A DNA stretch of 50,808 nucleotides, taken from positions 288,292,942 through 288,343,749 of the forward strand of contig JBOZIK010000001.1 of the NCBI GenBank assembly GCA_051453625.1. The letters run 5' to 3'. The DNA comes from Welwitschia mirabilis. Its lineage: Eukaryota > Gnetophyta > Gnetopsida > Welwitschiales. Below are positions 11,981-23,560 of this stretch, one piece after another. Below the pieces are notes generated by a model. That model did no database searches and was not told the DNA's origin. It was given only the letters and a program-made list of their open reading frames with translations. A program made the position numbers and the translations under genes. Position 1 is the stretch's first letter. Each line of letters starts with the position of its first letter.

Positions 11981-12600
11981 TATATTTGAAGTTTATGACA
12001 TTCTATTAATCCAAATTTTTAATCATGATTTCTCATTTAAAGATAATAATCTTATATTAATCCAAATTTATAATTACGATTTCTTATTTAAAGTCTATGA
12101 TCTTCCATTAATTTAAATTCAAAATCATGGTTTTTTGTGAGTTAATAATTTCTATTAATTAAAATTTAAATCCATGATGTCCTATTTGGAGTCTGTGAAC
12201 TTTCTTTAACTCAAATTTAAAATAATGATGTCTTATTTAGAGTTTATAATCTTTGATTAACCTAAACTAAAAGCCGTGATTCTCTATTTGAGTCTATAAT
12301 ATATCATTACCTTATATTTAAAACTATGAAATAGCCTTTAATTAACCAAAATTCAAAACCATGGTACTCTATTTAGAGCATATGAGATTTCATTATGTTA
12401 GATTCAACATCATGGCTTTTCGTGTAAAGTCTCTAATCTTTCATTAATCTACATTTAGAACCATAGAATTCTATTAAAGGTCTAATGGCCTCCCATTGAT
12501 TTAACTTTAGAATCATAATGCTCTATGTGGATTCTATGATCTTTTATTAACCAAAGTTAGAACCATAAATTCTTATTTGATGTATATGATCAATAGGTAT
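11981..12600. repeat. Tandem array of about 50-54-bp monomers
   Basis: Directly abutting the previous array the unit changes to a monomer of roughly 50-54 bases: a GTCTATGATCTTTCATTAA-like part, a TAAATTTAAAACCATGAT-like part, then TCTTATTTG. About a dozen degenerate copies are visible. The ATCATGAT(G)TC core is shared with the 71-bp array, so one probably derives from the other. Confidence 0.7.
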
Positions 12601-12700
12601 TTATAATGGTTACATTAGTCTAAATAATTAATTAAAGTCTTTATCAAAGTTTTACTTTAGTTACACATCAGTGTTACTTCATTATACTTAAGTATAAGAT

Positions 12701-12705
<5 letters not shown>

Positions 12706-12731
<26 letters not shown>
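12706..12731. repeat. (TA)n microsatellite
   Basis: About thirteen TA dinucleotides without interruption. Confidence 0.9.
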
Positions 12732-14222
12732 ATGGATGGGTTACTTTACTTCTTTTCATTCTTCTTTCCCTTTTTAACAAGGTAATACTTCTTTATTCCT
12801 CATCCTCCTCCTCCTCCTTCTTATTTTTGATTTGTATCTTTACTTGAATATTTATAATTATTTTATAGTTTTTCCTTTGCATCTTCTAATTTTTTATCAT
12901 GAATATTTCCTTTTTTATAGGTATTCAAGGAATTTAAATTTTCTAATCAAGATTTTTTGAGACTTCACAAGATGTTTCTCATCAAGTTTCAAGAGATTAT
13001 ATCCATAAAATTTAATGTATAACTCCTTGCAAAGCCTTTCTTCATATTAAATAGATTACATGAAACTTAAGATTCATTAATAAAGATTCTTATGATTTTT
13101 TGACTTAACTAGAGTTTGGATGGATGTTTTCATTAAACTTATCTAATATAATTTTATTATTTTAACTTTTGATTATCAAAAATATATGTGAAACTAGATC
13201 ACATATATGATTCTCTTTATTTTAATCCCCTTTCCTTTAACAATCTAGATCAAGGTTTGTTTCACATTATTCCAAAGATAGTGAGGGATAATTTGATCTA
13301 TGAGAAGTAATTCTAAAGTTGTCAACTTCTCATCTCAAACAACTAGAATTTTNNNNNNNNNNNNNNNNNNNNNNNNNNNNNNNNNNNNNNNNNNNNNNNN
13401 NNNNNNNNNNNNNNNNNNNNNNNNNNNNNNNNNNNNNNNNNNNNNNNNNNNNTATATCCATAAAATTTAATGTATAACTCCTTGAGAAGTCTTTCCTTAT
13501 ATTAAATAGATTACATGAAACTTAAGATTCATCAATAAAGATTCTTATGATTTTTTAACTTAACTAGAGTTTGGATGGGTGTTTCTGTTAGGCTTATCTA
13601 ATCTAATTTTAATATTTTAATATTTGATTATCAAAAATATACATGAAACTAGATCACATATATGGTTCTCTTTATTTTGGTTCCCTTTTCTTTAACGATC
13701 TAGATCAAGGTTTATTTCACATTATTCTAAAGGTAGTGAGGGATAATTTGATCTATTAGAAGTAATTCTAAAGTTGTCAACTTCACATCTCAAACAACTA
13801 GAATTTTTTAAATCCACTTTCTATGATTTTATTAATAAAAAACTCCATTAGCAAGGTAATCATGGAGTTTTCTCAAGAGAAATCTTAATTCTTCATTTTT
13901 TTGCATCTATGTTGTTAATAGGTTATTATAGATTTTGCATTTTTATTTTTTTAAACTTTCTAAATATATCATCTAACTTCTAGTCTTAGATTAACATAAA
14001 TATTTTACTTTTGATTGAATTCACAACATTTTCTTTAAGGTTTTTCCTAACTAGAAAGAGGTAAGACAAACTCTAATAGAGGACGCCTCACCTGTGAATG
14101 AGTTATTCGTTTACTTTGCTTTTCTTATTAAGGCCAAGGTACATTACCAAAATTAAGAAAATATAACTAATTAAGGATTTGGTTATGAATCCCTCTAGGT
14201 TTCCTTTACATCACTCCCATGG
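12732..14222. other. No gene; gap-flanking duplicated block
   Basis: Anonymous AT-rich DNA. The block 12998-13352 recurs at 13453-13806, on either side of the N run 13353-13452, with few differences. The first copy stops at the N run and the second starts there. Confidence 0.5.
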
Positions 14223-14520
14223 AGAAAGGGAATGAGAATGGACCTAATTTTTCTTCTAATAGTGGAATTTTCTCTTCAATTAACCTAAATTTTTTAATAT
14301 TCATTATCTTATTAACCTTAACTAAATTATTTTATTAATTCATGTAAATGAATTAGTAGGAGTCATCCTCTATTAGAATCATAATGAAAAATTATTAAAG
14401 ATCAAGAAGGATCCTTGAATTATAGCCTCATCAACCTATTTTTTAGGGAGTTAAAAATGAGAAGAAGGAACTCCTTAAGTGTAATAATACAAAGTTCTAG
14501 TAAGAGAACGTCTTATTCTT

Positions 14521-14556
<36 letters not shown>

Positions 14557-15254
14557 CTCNNNNNNNNNNNNNNNNNNNNNNNNNNNNNNNNNNNNNNNNN
14601 NNNNNNNNNNNNNNNNNNNNNNNNNNNNNNNNNNNNNNNNNNNNNNNNNNNNNNNNNNNNNNNNNNNNNNNNNNNNNNNNNNNNNNNNNNNNNNNNNNNN
14701 NNNNNNNNNNNNNNNNNNNNNNNNNNNNNNNNNNNNNNNNNNNNNNNNNNNNNNNNNNNNNNNNNNNNNNNNNNNNNNNNNNNNNNNNNNNNNNNNNNNN
14801 NNNNNNNNNNNNNNNNNNNNNNNNNNNNNNNNNNNNNNNNNNNNNNNNNNNNNNNNNNNNNNNNNNNNNNNNNNNNNNNNNNNNNNNNNNNNNNNNNNNN
14901 NNNNNNNNNNNNNNNNNNNNNNNNNNNNNNNNNNNNNNNNNNNNNNNNNNNNNNNNNNNNNNNNNNNNNNNNNNNNNNNNNNAGAAAGGGAATGAGAATG
15001 GACCTAAATTTTCTTCTAATAGTGGAATTTTCTCTTCAATGAATCTAAATTTTTTAATTATTTATTATCTTATTAATCTTAACTAACTTATTTTATTAAT
15101 TCATGTAAATAGATTAGTAGGAGTCATCCTCTATTATAACCATAATGAAAAATTATTAAAGATTAAGGAGGATCCTTGAATTATCGCCTCATCCACCTAC
15201 TTTGTAGGGAGTTGAAAATGAAAAGGAGGAACTCCTTAAGTGTAATAATACCAA
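14223..15254. other. Duplicated block around a 423-bp N gap
   Basis: 14223-14559 (starting AGAAAGGGAATGAGAATGG) recurs at 14983-15254. The N run 14560-14982 lies between. The first copy ends in a (CT)n run at 14525-14550; the second runs into another short gap at 15255-15298 followed by a longer (TC)n run. A microsatellite probably broke the assembly here. The frame reading across the gap is mostly unknown bases and is not a gene. Confidence 0.6.
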
Positions 15255-15298
15255 NNNNNNNNNNNNNNNNNNNNNNNNNNNNNNNNNNNNNNNNNNNN

Positions 15299-15359
<61 letters not shown>

Positions 15360-15370
15360 ATCTATCTATC

Positions 15371-15401
<31 letters not shown>

Positions 15402-15410
15402 CTATCTATA
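15299..15410. repeat. Compound microsatellite (TC)n-(TATC)n
   Basis: About 29 TC repeats to 15356 are followed by about 13 TATC repeats, with one TTTA interruption, and then TATATATACATACACATACA. The left end is cut by an N gap at 15255-15298, so the true length is unknown. Confidence 0.9.
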
Positions 15411-16218
15411 TATACATACACATACATTACATTAGACTTCATTATTTCTATAGGACTATTAGAGTGTTTCTTCTCTTACTCTTTCCAAGAAGAAGGCGAA
15501 GATGATAAATGTGAACAAATACTTATATGTTCCTTTACATGAATAAGTAAGTGATTTACCTAGCTTGGCTTTCCTATTTGGTATAGAAACTATTATCTTT
15601 TTAAACTAGAATGTAATAACTTTGGTAAGGTAATTAATTTTAATGATGTTTTGTAGGAAAATGCTTCTTTATAATGCCTTTAGTAGATCGTAGAAAACAT
15701 ATTAATCTAATTGCAATTCACTCTTATTTTCTATTTAGAATACTTCTTCCTCTTGCTAGTACTTCTATAATCATGACCTTCCTTCTCTATTCTTCTTTTA
15801 CTACTACCTCTACTTGTAAGATGAATAAGATACCACCTCTGCTCTTCTTTGACATTGTTACCAAGGCATAAGGGTGTTCATGTCCTACTTTTATAAATAT
15901 TTAACTAATTTCGATGTTGTATTAAATTTTCAATTTCTTTTTTTTTTCATAGGGATAAATCAAGGTAGAAAAGTAAAAAATGACAGCACAAACTTATTTA
16001 ACTTACAAAGGGTTTAAAACAAAATGAAATCAAGATTGTGATGAATGAACTTTAATGGAAAAAGCAAGGAAATGAACTAACTTTAAAGAATAATTAGAAT
16101 CATCTAGTAGTAAATTATTTACTTTAAAAATTTATTATAAATTTCTAAATGAATCTTAAAGTTGTTAAGTCATAATGGATTGAATCTTGATAATATAATC
16201 TCATTCACCACATGAGTA
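15411..16218. other. No gene recognised
   Basis: AT-rich DNA between the microsatellite and the LTR copies. A 65-codon ORF at 15674-15871 (plus) shows no recognisable domain and lies in unstructured sequence. The left part of the LTR that follows may extend into this stretch to about 15950, but I could not find its end. Confidence 0.4.
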
Positions 16219-17006
16219 GTGGTGAATCTCTTAATTACTTTGATCTCATAAGCTAATGCAAGCATGAAAAGTAGGAAATCAATATCTAAGAACCATCAAC
16301 TAAGATGACTATAACTAAGAAGTGAACTAAAGAAACTCACTTACAAAATGAAAGTACTTGATAAATATGTAGATTCATTCAAGAATTAAAGGTACAATAT
16401 TAATTGTAGCATAAAATTAATGGTGAAGAACTACTTCCATTTTATTAAAACATAGGAATTTCATTACATTAAAGGAAAAAAGCTCAACTGATATAGACTC
16501 ATTAAGCTAGCTTTGAATCTAGCCTTTATCCAAAGGGAAAGATTAGAAATACATGATAATTGATGCTCTAAGGATTAAACAATTTCTCTAGTCAAATATT
16601 CTTTGCAAATGAGGGCACTTGATCCTTTTTATAAGTAAAAATAGGATTTGAATTTCTTATGCAAAGTTTTCCATTTAGGGTTTTACAAGTGAGAATTTAA
16701 CACTTTTATGACCAGATATTTTATTAGAGTTTACTTTTATAACTACTTGATTCCATAATTGGTAATTTATTTCTTTTTAAGATAACTCTAGAACATAATA
16801 TTAGTAGTGTTTTACCTTAAATAACTAGTAGAACCAGTGACCTAGATAGCAATACTAGTGTTTTTGGTTAGAATATCTCCATCTTTTAGCATTTACTTCA
16901 AAATGTAGCATATTACCTAAAATCATCAGGGATAAGTGTATAAGTTAATAAATTATATTAAAAATGGTGAAAGACATAATCTTATGAGAAAGCAGTAAAT
17001 TTAATA
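16219..17006 (-). mobile_element. LTR fragment, first of two gap-flanking copies
   Basis: On the minus strand the LTR start at 17006 (TATTAAATTTACTGC, decayed from TGTTAAATTTACT) follows a purine run at 17007-17020. A TATA-like box (TTACTTATAAAAAGG) lies near 16625-16640. The sequence recurs at 17539-18327. The 3' end of the LTR is not resolved and may lie left of 16219. The family is probably gypsy by the polypurine tract, but no internal domain proves it. Confidence 0.5.
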
Positions 17007-17538
17007 TCTTCCCCTAAGCTAAAGTAACCTGACATACTTAGTGTAAATGTCAATTTTTACATGTTATCACATGTAGAAAACATGAAAAATAATGATTTAA
17101 CATGAAAATTTTTAAAGAAAAACACTCAATTACATAAGAATAATATAAATTTTTAAAGTTTTAAATAATGTTTAAAAAATAAGGCATAAAGATTAGAAAA
17201 ATTCTTGAAAAATGTAAATGCCCTACTCCCAAACCAAAATTAAAATTTTTTCTTATAGTTTTAGAAGATATAAAAATTCAATATAATTTTGGAGAATATA
17301 TTAATTCTTAAAAATAAAGATTCTTCATTACATGTATTTTAAATTACAACTATAAAATAGAGAAATAATGTTATGAAAAATTTAAACTATCCTTCATACA
17401 TGAAAAAGAGTAATTTTCACTAAATGATTGTCTAAGAANNNNNNNNNNNNNNNNNNNNNNNNNNNNNNNNNNNNNNNNNNNNNNNNNNNNNNNNNNNNNN
17501 NNNNNNNNNNNNNNNNNNNNNNNNNNNNNNNNNNNNNN

Positions 17539-18327
17539 GTGGCTAATCTCTTAGTTAATTTAATCTCATAAGCTAATGCAATCATGAAAAGTAGGAAATA
17601 AATATCTAAGAACCATAAAGTAAGATGACTATAACTAAGAAGTGAACTAAAGAAACTCACTTACAAAATAAAAGTACTTGATAAATATATAGCTTCATTC
17701 AAGAATTAAAGGTACAATGTTAATTGCAACACAAAATTAATGGTGAAGAACTACTTCCATTTTATAAAAAAAAAGGAATTGCATTACATTAAAGGAAAAA
17801 AAACTTAACTGATATAGACTTATCAAGCTAGCTTTGAATCTAGCCTTTACCCAAAGGGAAAGATTAGAAATACGTGATAGTTGATGCTCTAAGGATTCAA
17901 CAATTTCTCCAGTCAAATATTATTTACAAATGAGGGCACTTGATCCTTTTTATAGGTAAAAATAGGATTTGAATTTCTTAGGCAAAGTTTTCCATTTAAG
18001 GTTTTACAAGTGAGAATTTGACACTTTTATGATCACATATTTTATCAGAGTTTACTTTCATAACTACTTAACCCCATAATTGGTAATTTATTGCTTTCTA
18101 AGATAACTCTAGAACATAATATTAGTAGTGTTTTACCTTAAATAACTAGTAGTACTAGTGACCTAGATAGCAACACTAGTGTTTTTGGTTAGAATATCTT
18201 CATCTTTTAGCATATACTTCAAAATGTAGCATATTATCTAAAATCATCAGGCATAAGTGTATAAGTTCATATATTATATTAAAAATGGTGAAAAACATAA
18301 TCTTATGAGAAAGTAGTAAATTTAACA
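17539..18327 (-). mobile_element. LTR fragment, second gap-flanking copy
   Basis: This copy of the preceding LTR, differing by about 5% by eye, starts directly after the N run 17439-17538. The repeated block as a whole is 16219-17438 and 17539-18759. Here the LTR start is well kept: minus-strand TGTTAAATTTACTACTTTC begins at 18327, right after the purine tract. Its left end is cut by the gap. Confidence 0.55.
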
Positions 18328-18342
18328 TCTTCCCCTAAGCTA
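18328..18342 (-). other. Polypurine tract
   Basis: The minus strand reads TAGCTTAGGGGAAGA directly before TGTTAAATT. It is the plus-strand primer of the minus-oriented LTR element; a decayed duplicate lies at 17007-17020. Confidence 0.55.
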
Positions 18343-18779
18343 AAGTAACCTAATATACTTAGTGTCAATGTCAATTTTTACATGTTATCACATGTAGAAA
18401 ACAAGAAAAATAATGATTTAACATGAAAGATTTTAAAGAAAAACACTCAATTACCCAAGAATAATACAACTTTTTAAAGTTTTTAAATAATGTTTAAAAA
18501 ATAAGGCATACAGATTAGAAAAATTCTTGAAAAATGTAGATGCCATACTCTTAAACCAAAATTAAACTTTTTTCTTATAGTTTTAGAAGATATAAAAATT
18601 CAATATAATTTTTGAGAAGATATTAAGTCTTAAAAATAAAGATTATTCATTACATGTATTTTTTATTACAACTATAAAATAGTGAAACACTATAATGAAA
18701 AATTTAAACTATCCTTCATACATGAAAAGTGTAATTTTCACTAAATGATTGTCTAAGAAAAACTATTATTTCCAATTTT

Positions 18780-20290
18780 TCATTGATTTCATTTTGTTTA
18801 CATGAGATGACATTTTATTGCTTAGTAAGTTTTTTTTAGTTTTTATCATAATTTGCTGACCCAACTCTTGTATTCTTCTGGAGCTTATCCAAGAAACTTC
18901 TCACTTGAAGAGGAAGAGGAAGAATGTGGAGGATGAGGGAAAGGATAAGATGAAGGAGGATGAGAAGTATTTCTAACAAGCTCTTTTCCTTTAAATGAGG
19001 TTTTAAAGATACATCAAGAGTAACATATGGAGGAATAGTGTAAAGAGAAAGGGGCTTATGCTGAATCTATTATTCTTGCTCTAGCTACTATTGTTCTTCA
19101 AGTTTTTTATGATGCTACTTTAGGGTCTAGAATATATTCCTATACTTATAGACTTGAACTATTTTTTAGGAAGTAATGATTTCAATGTAGGCTCTATCCC
19201 AACCTGTACAATATAAGGTTTGATATAGGTTTTTATGAATAATATTAAAAATTTGGTAGGGTAGGGGAAGATTACTTTTTACTTGACATAGTTGATGATG
19301 GTCCTTAAAAAAATTTAATAATATTAAAATATTGGTTTTATTGAATAATTATAATAAGGCCTAGGTAATTGTTGTAGGCATTTGTAACATGAAAAGTGGA
19401 TAGGACATTAAAAATAATAAGATAGAAAAAAGAAAGTTGCTTTTTACGAAATAATTTACATGATAAAGATCCTTCTCTGTTAGGTGCATATTCTACATAT
19501 AAAGCATAAAAGCCATACTTTAGACTTTTAACTATGATAAAAGAAATATTATTAGAATGATTTACTTCTAAAATAACTTTAAAATCAATTAAGAAAATTG
19601 AAAAAGGAGTGTAGTGTATTAAAGAATGGATTACCCAAGGATCTTCATTATCAAATGAAGTGTTTTTATAGACTTCAAGCACCTATTTGGGGTAATAGAA
19701 CACATTGACATTATTTAATAAGTAGTTTCATCCTCTAGTTTCTATCCTTACTAAGTAGAAGGGAGCATACGTGTTTAAAAATGATCCAGGAATTCTTTCT
19801 TCAATGAAGGCTTCTTATCTACCACTCATATTTCTTGAAAATTAGTAATAGAATAGGAGAAAAGAAAAACAATTATAGAGAGGACAAGAGAAAAAATAAA
19901 AGAACATAATGTTAGGATTAAAAGATGAACTAAAAATGAAAGATGATAAAAATTAGATAAAAAATTAATTGGAACAGACTTATCTTATGGTTTAATGAAC
20001 TGTAAAATTTAGATAGAATCTATGATAGTAATGTGGACACGGTTTGAGAAGAAACGATGGTGCATTGGTGGAGGAAATTTCTAGCACTAGTAGTTTGCAG
20101 AGAAATCACATGAAACTTACCTGAGAGCTAGAATATGACATGGAATGAGGTGTTCATAAGTGAGAATAGTGAATTCATGTGAGAGGGCTTAGATTTTTAG
20201 AGATGTAATGGTAAAGAAGGACCATAGGATTTCCTAATTTCTGCAATGGCTTGGATTCATTGGTTATGAATTCAAGCATGGATCAAAGGG
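18780..20290 (-). pseudogene. Degraded TE-associated ORF, family uncertain
   Basis: The clearest stretch is 19338-19682 on the minus strand, 114 codons, containing NEDPWVIHSLIHYTPF and FIIVKSLKYGFYALYVEY. Readable but broken frames extend on both sides, toward a Ser/Pro-rich tail near 18900-18980. The ORF lies upstream, on the same strand, of a polypurine tract and LTR at 18342-18327, so it is probably the internal ORF of that element. A resemblance to the 'putative plant transposon protein' class is possible but weak. No zinc knuckle or catalytic motif is visible. Confidence 0.35.
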
Positions 20291-20314
20291 TTATTTCATA
20301 ACAAGCACAATTGT

Positions 20315-21051
20315 NNNNNNNNNNNNNNNNNNNNNNNNNNNNNNNNNNNNNNNNNNNNNNNNNNNNNNNNNNNNNNNNNNNNNNNNNNNNNNNNNNNNNN
20401 NNNNNNNNNNNNNNNNNNNNNNNNNNNNNNNNNNNNNNNNNNNNNNNNNNNNNNNNNNNNNNNNNNNNNNNNNNNNNNNNNNNNNNNNNNNNNNNNNNNN
20501 NNNNNNNNNNNNNNNNNNNNNNNNNNNNNNNNNNNNNNNNNNNNNNNNNNNNNNNNNNNNNNNNNNNNNNNNNNNNNNNNNNNNNNNNNNNNNNNNNNNN
20601 NNNNNNNNNNNNNNNNNNNNNNNNNNNNNNNNNNNNNNNNNNNNNNNNNNNNNNNNNNNNNNNNNNNNNNNNNNNNNNNNNNNNNNNNNNNNNNNNNNNN
20701 NNNNNNNNNNNNNNNNNNNNNNNNNNNNNNNNNNNNNNNNNNNNNNNNNNNNNNNNNNNNNNNNNNNNNNNNNNNNNNNNNNNNNNNNNNNNNNNNNNNN
20801 NNNNNNNNNNNNNNNNNNNNNNNNNNNNNNNNNNNNNNNNNNNNNNNNNNNNNNNNNNNNNNNNNNNNNNNNNNNNNNNNNNNNNNNNNNNNNNNNNNNN
20901 NNNNNNNNNNNNNNNNNNNNNNNNNNNNNNNNNNNNNNNNNNNNNNNNNNNNNNNNNNNNNNNNNNNNNNNNNNNNNNNNNNNNNNNNNNNNNNNNNNNN
21001 NNNNNNNNNNNNNNNNNNNNNNNNNNNNNNNNNNNNNNNNNNNNNNNNNNN
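20315..21051. other. Assembly gap (737 N) with short overlap
   Basis: The bases just before the gap (TTCATAACAAGCACAATTGT) recur just after it (TTCATAACAAACACAATTGT). The two flanks may therefore overlap rather than be 737 bases apart. Confidence 0.7.
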
Positions 21052-21774
21052 GGTCATTTCATAACAAACACAATTGTATTTTAAGGTGCATTTTCTCAAA
21101 TAATGGGATAGAAAAATTGGTCATGTACATGGCTTACAAAATGTATGATAATAATGCAAATTAAGTTCAAACATAGTACTTATAAAAAAAATAATACCTA
21201 GATTAATAACCTCTTTATCAAAATTTTTATATATTTTCTTATTATTTTAATGGATAAAAATACCATGCAAGTAAGGTTTACATTGAATAAACTTCTAAAA
21301 TTCAAGAATCAAGAAACAAATTTTAAGTACAAATATTAATAATCAAGAAAAGAACCTTTTGATAATCATACATATTCCTTGTTTCAAGAATTTGAATCAT
21401 AATGAGTATCTAGTGTTAGAACATTTTATTTTAAAAAAATAAAAAATTAAGCATGTTATTTCTTAAAGAAATCAATGTTGCATGACTAACATGCATTTAT
21501 AGCCTCAATGTAGTTGATCATATCATAAGTAGATCATTAGAGCTACATTCTTAGCAAGCATCTATAGATCTGATGTAGTTATTAAATCTAATAAACTGAT
21601 AAAAATGAAAATGTTCTTTTCTAGAAGACATGTTATAATTTCTTTTGATTCTACTTCTCATATTCATCATTCTTTATGCACCTAGGGGTGTCATTAGCTC
21701 ATTAGACTAATTAATAAAATACCTTATTTCCATATAATTATTGAAAATAATAGAATATGATTTGAAAGTAGATT
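21052..21774. other. No gene recognised
   Basis: AT-rich sequence on the minus-strand downstream side of the Athila-like remnant. Reverse transcriptase would be expected here if that element were complete. None is readable, so the region is probably LTR or unrelated DNA. Confidence 0.4.
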
Positions 21775-22966
21775 TTAAATTTTTCATATGGATTTTCCAA
21801 AATTAAAACCTAAAGAAAATCCAATTAAAACCTCAAGAAAATCTAACTTTAACAAGGTAATTAAAAATGAGTTTAATTTTTTTTGAACAATATAAGTATA
21901 TTTAACTTCTAACAAAACTTTACAATGATAAAATGATCGCTTATTAATAGTTTATTTCTTAAGGGTTATAAACCAGGATCATTAAGTCCTCTGAACTTAT
22001 GGATGAATAGAAGGAGTGGATGATTGGTGTGTCTAATGAAAGAGTTTGGAAATTGAATGGGTGTATGAGAAGGCTTAAAGAAATGGTGGTGTTTAAGGTC
22101 CTCTATGAAGAAAACATTCTTGGGTATGGCTTATTGAGAATTGAAAGGTACTACCATAGGGAGGTTTTTCAAAGGTATTCAAATAGGAATACTCTAAAAT
22201 GTTATGGTTATGAAGCACAAACTAATGTTTATCTAAATAAGAAATAAGAGNNNNNNNNNNNNNNNNNNNNNNNNNNNNNNNNNNNNNNNNNNNNNNNNNN
22301 NNNNNNNNNNNNNNNNNNNNNNNNNNNNNNNNNNNNNNNNNNNNNNNNNNNNNNNNNNNNNNNNNNNNNNNNNNNNNNNNNNNNNNNNNNNNNNNNNNNN
22401 NNNNNNNNNNNNNNNNNNNNNNNNNNNNNNNNNNNNNNNNNNNNNNNNNNNNNNNNNNNNNNNNNNNNNNNNNNNNNNNNNNNNNNNNNNNNNNNNNNNN
22501 NNNNNNNGACATTTTTCATCTAGATTTTTCAAAATTAAAACCTCCAAAAAAACTAACTTTAACAAGGTAACTAAAAAATAAGTGTATTTTGTCTTTGAAC
22601 AGTATAAGTATATTTAACTTCTAACAAAACTTTGCAATGATAAAATGATCACTTATTAATATTTTATTTGTTAAGGGTTATAAACTAGGATCATTAAATC
22701 TTATGAACTTATGGATAAATAGAAGGAGTGGATGATTGGTGTGTCTAATGAAATAGTTTGGAAATTGAATGGGTCTGTGAGAAGGATAAAGGAATGATGG
22801 TGTTTAATATCCTCTATGAAGAAAACATTCTTGGGTATTATTTGACTAATTGAGAATTGAAAGCTACTACCACAAGAAGGTTTTTCAAAGGTATTCAAAG
22901 AGGAATACTCTAAAATGTTATGGTCATGAGGTACCAACTAATGATTATCTAAATAAGAAATAAGAG
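21775..22966 (-). pseudogene. Athila/Tat pre-RT linker, two gap-flanking copies
   Basis: The block 21775-22250 recurs at 22508-22966 around the N run 22251-22507. On the minus strand the better copy (22701-22937) reads PKNVFFIEDIKHHHSFILL. This is comparable to the K-Y-A-F-L-G-E-D-N-T-L-P-V-I-I linker that precedes reverse transcriptase in Athila/Tat elements. It follows, on the minus strand, the protease at 23119-23560, as that order demands. The match is short and carries stops. The plus-strand ORF at 22020-22247 is a shadow. Confidence 0.45.
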
Positions 22967-23118
22967 TAAAAACACCTTTATAAGATAACTCTGCACATAA
23001 GCATAAGACATGTGGAGTGAAAATAGTAGAATTTAAACATTTAAAATTAGATGAGTCTAAACTATAATATTTTTATGCTTGTCTAAAACATCAGAATGGT
23101 TATGAGAGGAAAAACATT

Positions 23119-23560
23119 TTATTCACTAGAAAAAGAGTTAAGACTATGAATTTCATAAACAAATTCAATCTCATTAGTATCATGTAATAATTTAATAATA
23201 TTAAATATATTTAAGTCCACTATCATATTGTTAAATAAAATCTTCATTAGATTATTCTTGACATTAATAAGATCATTTAACATCACAAGGCCTACCAAAA
23301 TAATAGGAACTGCATTCTGCTTTATCGATTTCATCTCTAACATAATAAAGTCTACCAAAAACTAGTAATTACCTGCTTGAATAATCAAACATTTGACTAT
23401 TCCTAGTGATGAATTTGAAGAGTTATCAACTACTTACAATTAAATTTAGATTCATTTAAAATAATTTAAGAAAATATTATTGTAAACTAAATGGGGTAAG
23501 ATATTGATGCTTGCTCCAAGATTTAACAAGGCTTGTCTGAGGTGCTTGTCAATAATTATA
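23119..23560 (-). pseudogene. Athila/Tat gypsy protease remnant
   Basis: The minus strand starts with NLGASINILP at about 23494-23523, where Athila/Tat proteases have DLGASINLLP. The catalytic Asp codon GAT is now AAT (plus-strand 23521-23523), a G-to-A change. Downstream come SSLGIVK (normally P-R-G-I-V-E-D-V), then VDFIMLEM (normally VDFIVLDM), VPIIL (normally VPIILGRPFL), and LINVKNNLMKILFNNMIVDLN followed by IF (normally LINCRNGVMKLSFGNMTLELNIF). The last 79 codons are still open; stops lie upstream. Gag lies upstream on the same strand. This is a confident family call for a dead enzyme. Confidence 0.85.

Noticed and set aside
12770-12960. Possible exon-intron structure (GT..AG-like edges near 12780 and 12920)
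   Set aside because: No continuing open frame and no conserved peptide on either side; the splice-like words are expected by chance.
20296-21099. Long ORFs on both strands (about 260 codons)
   Set aside because: They consist of unknown bases from an N run; only a few real codons lie at either end. The same applies to frames at 14415, 22222-22565, 25282, 38050, 41394-41633, 47629-48234 and 48552-49112.
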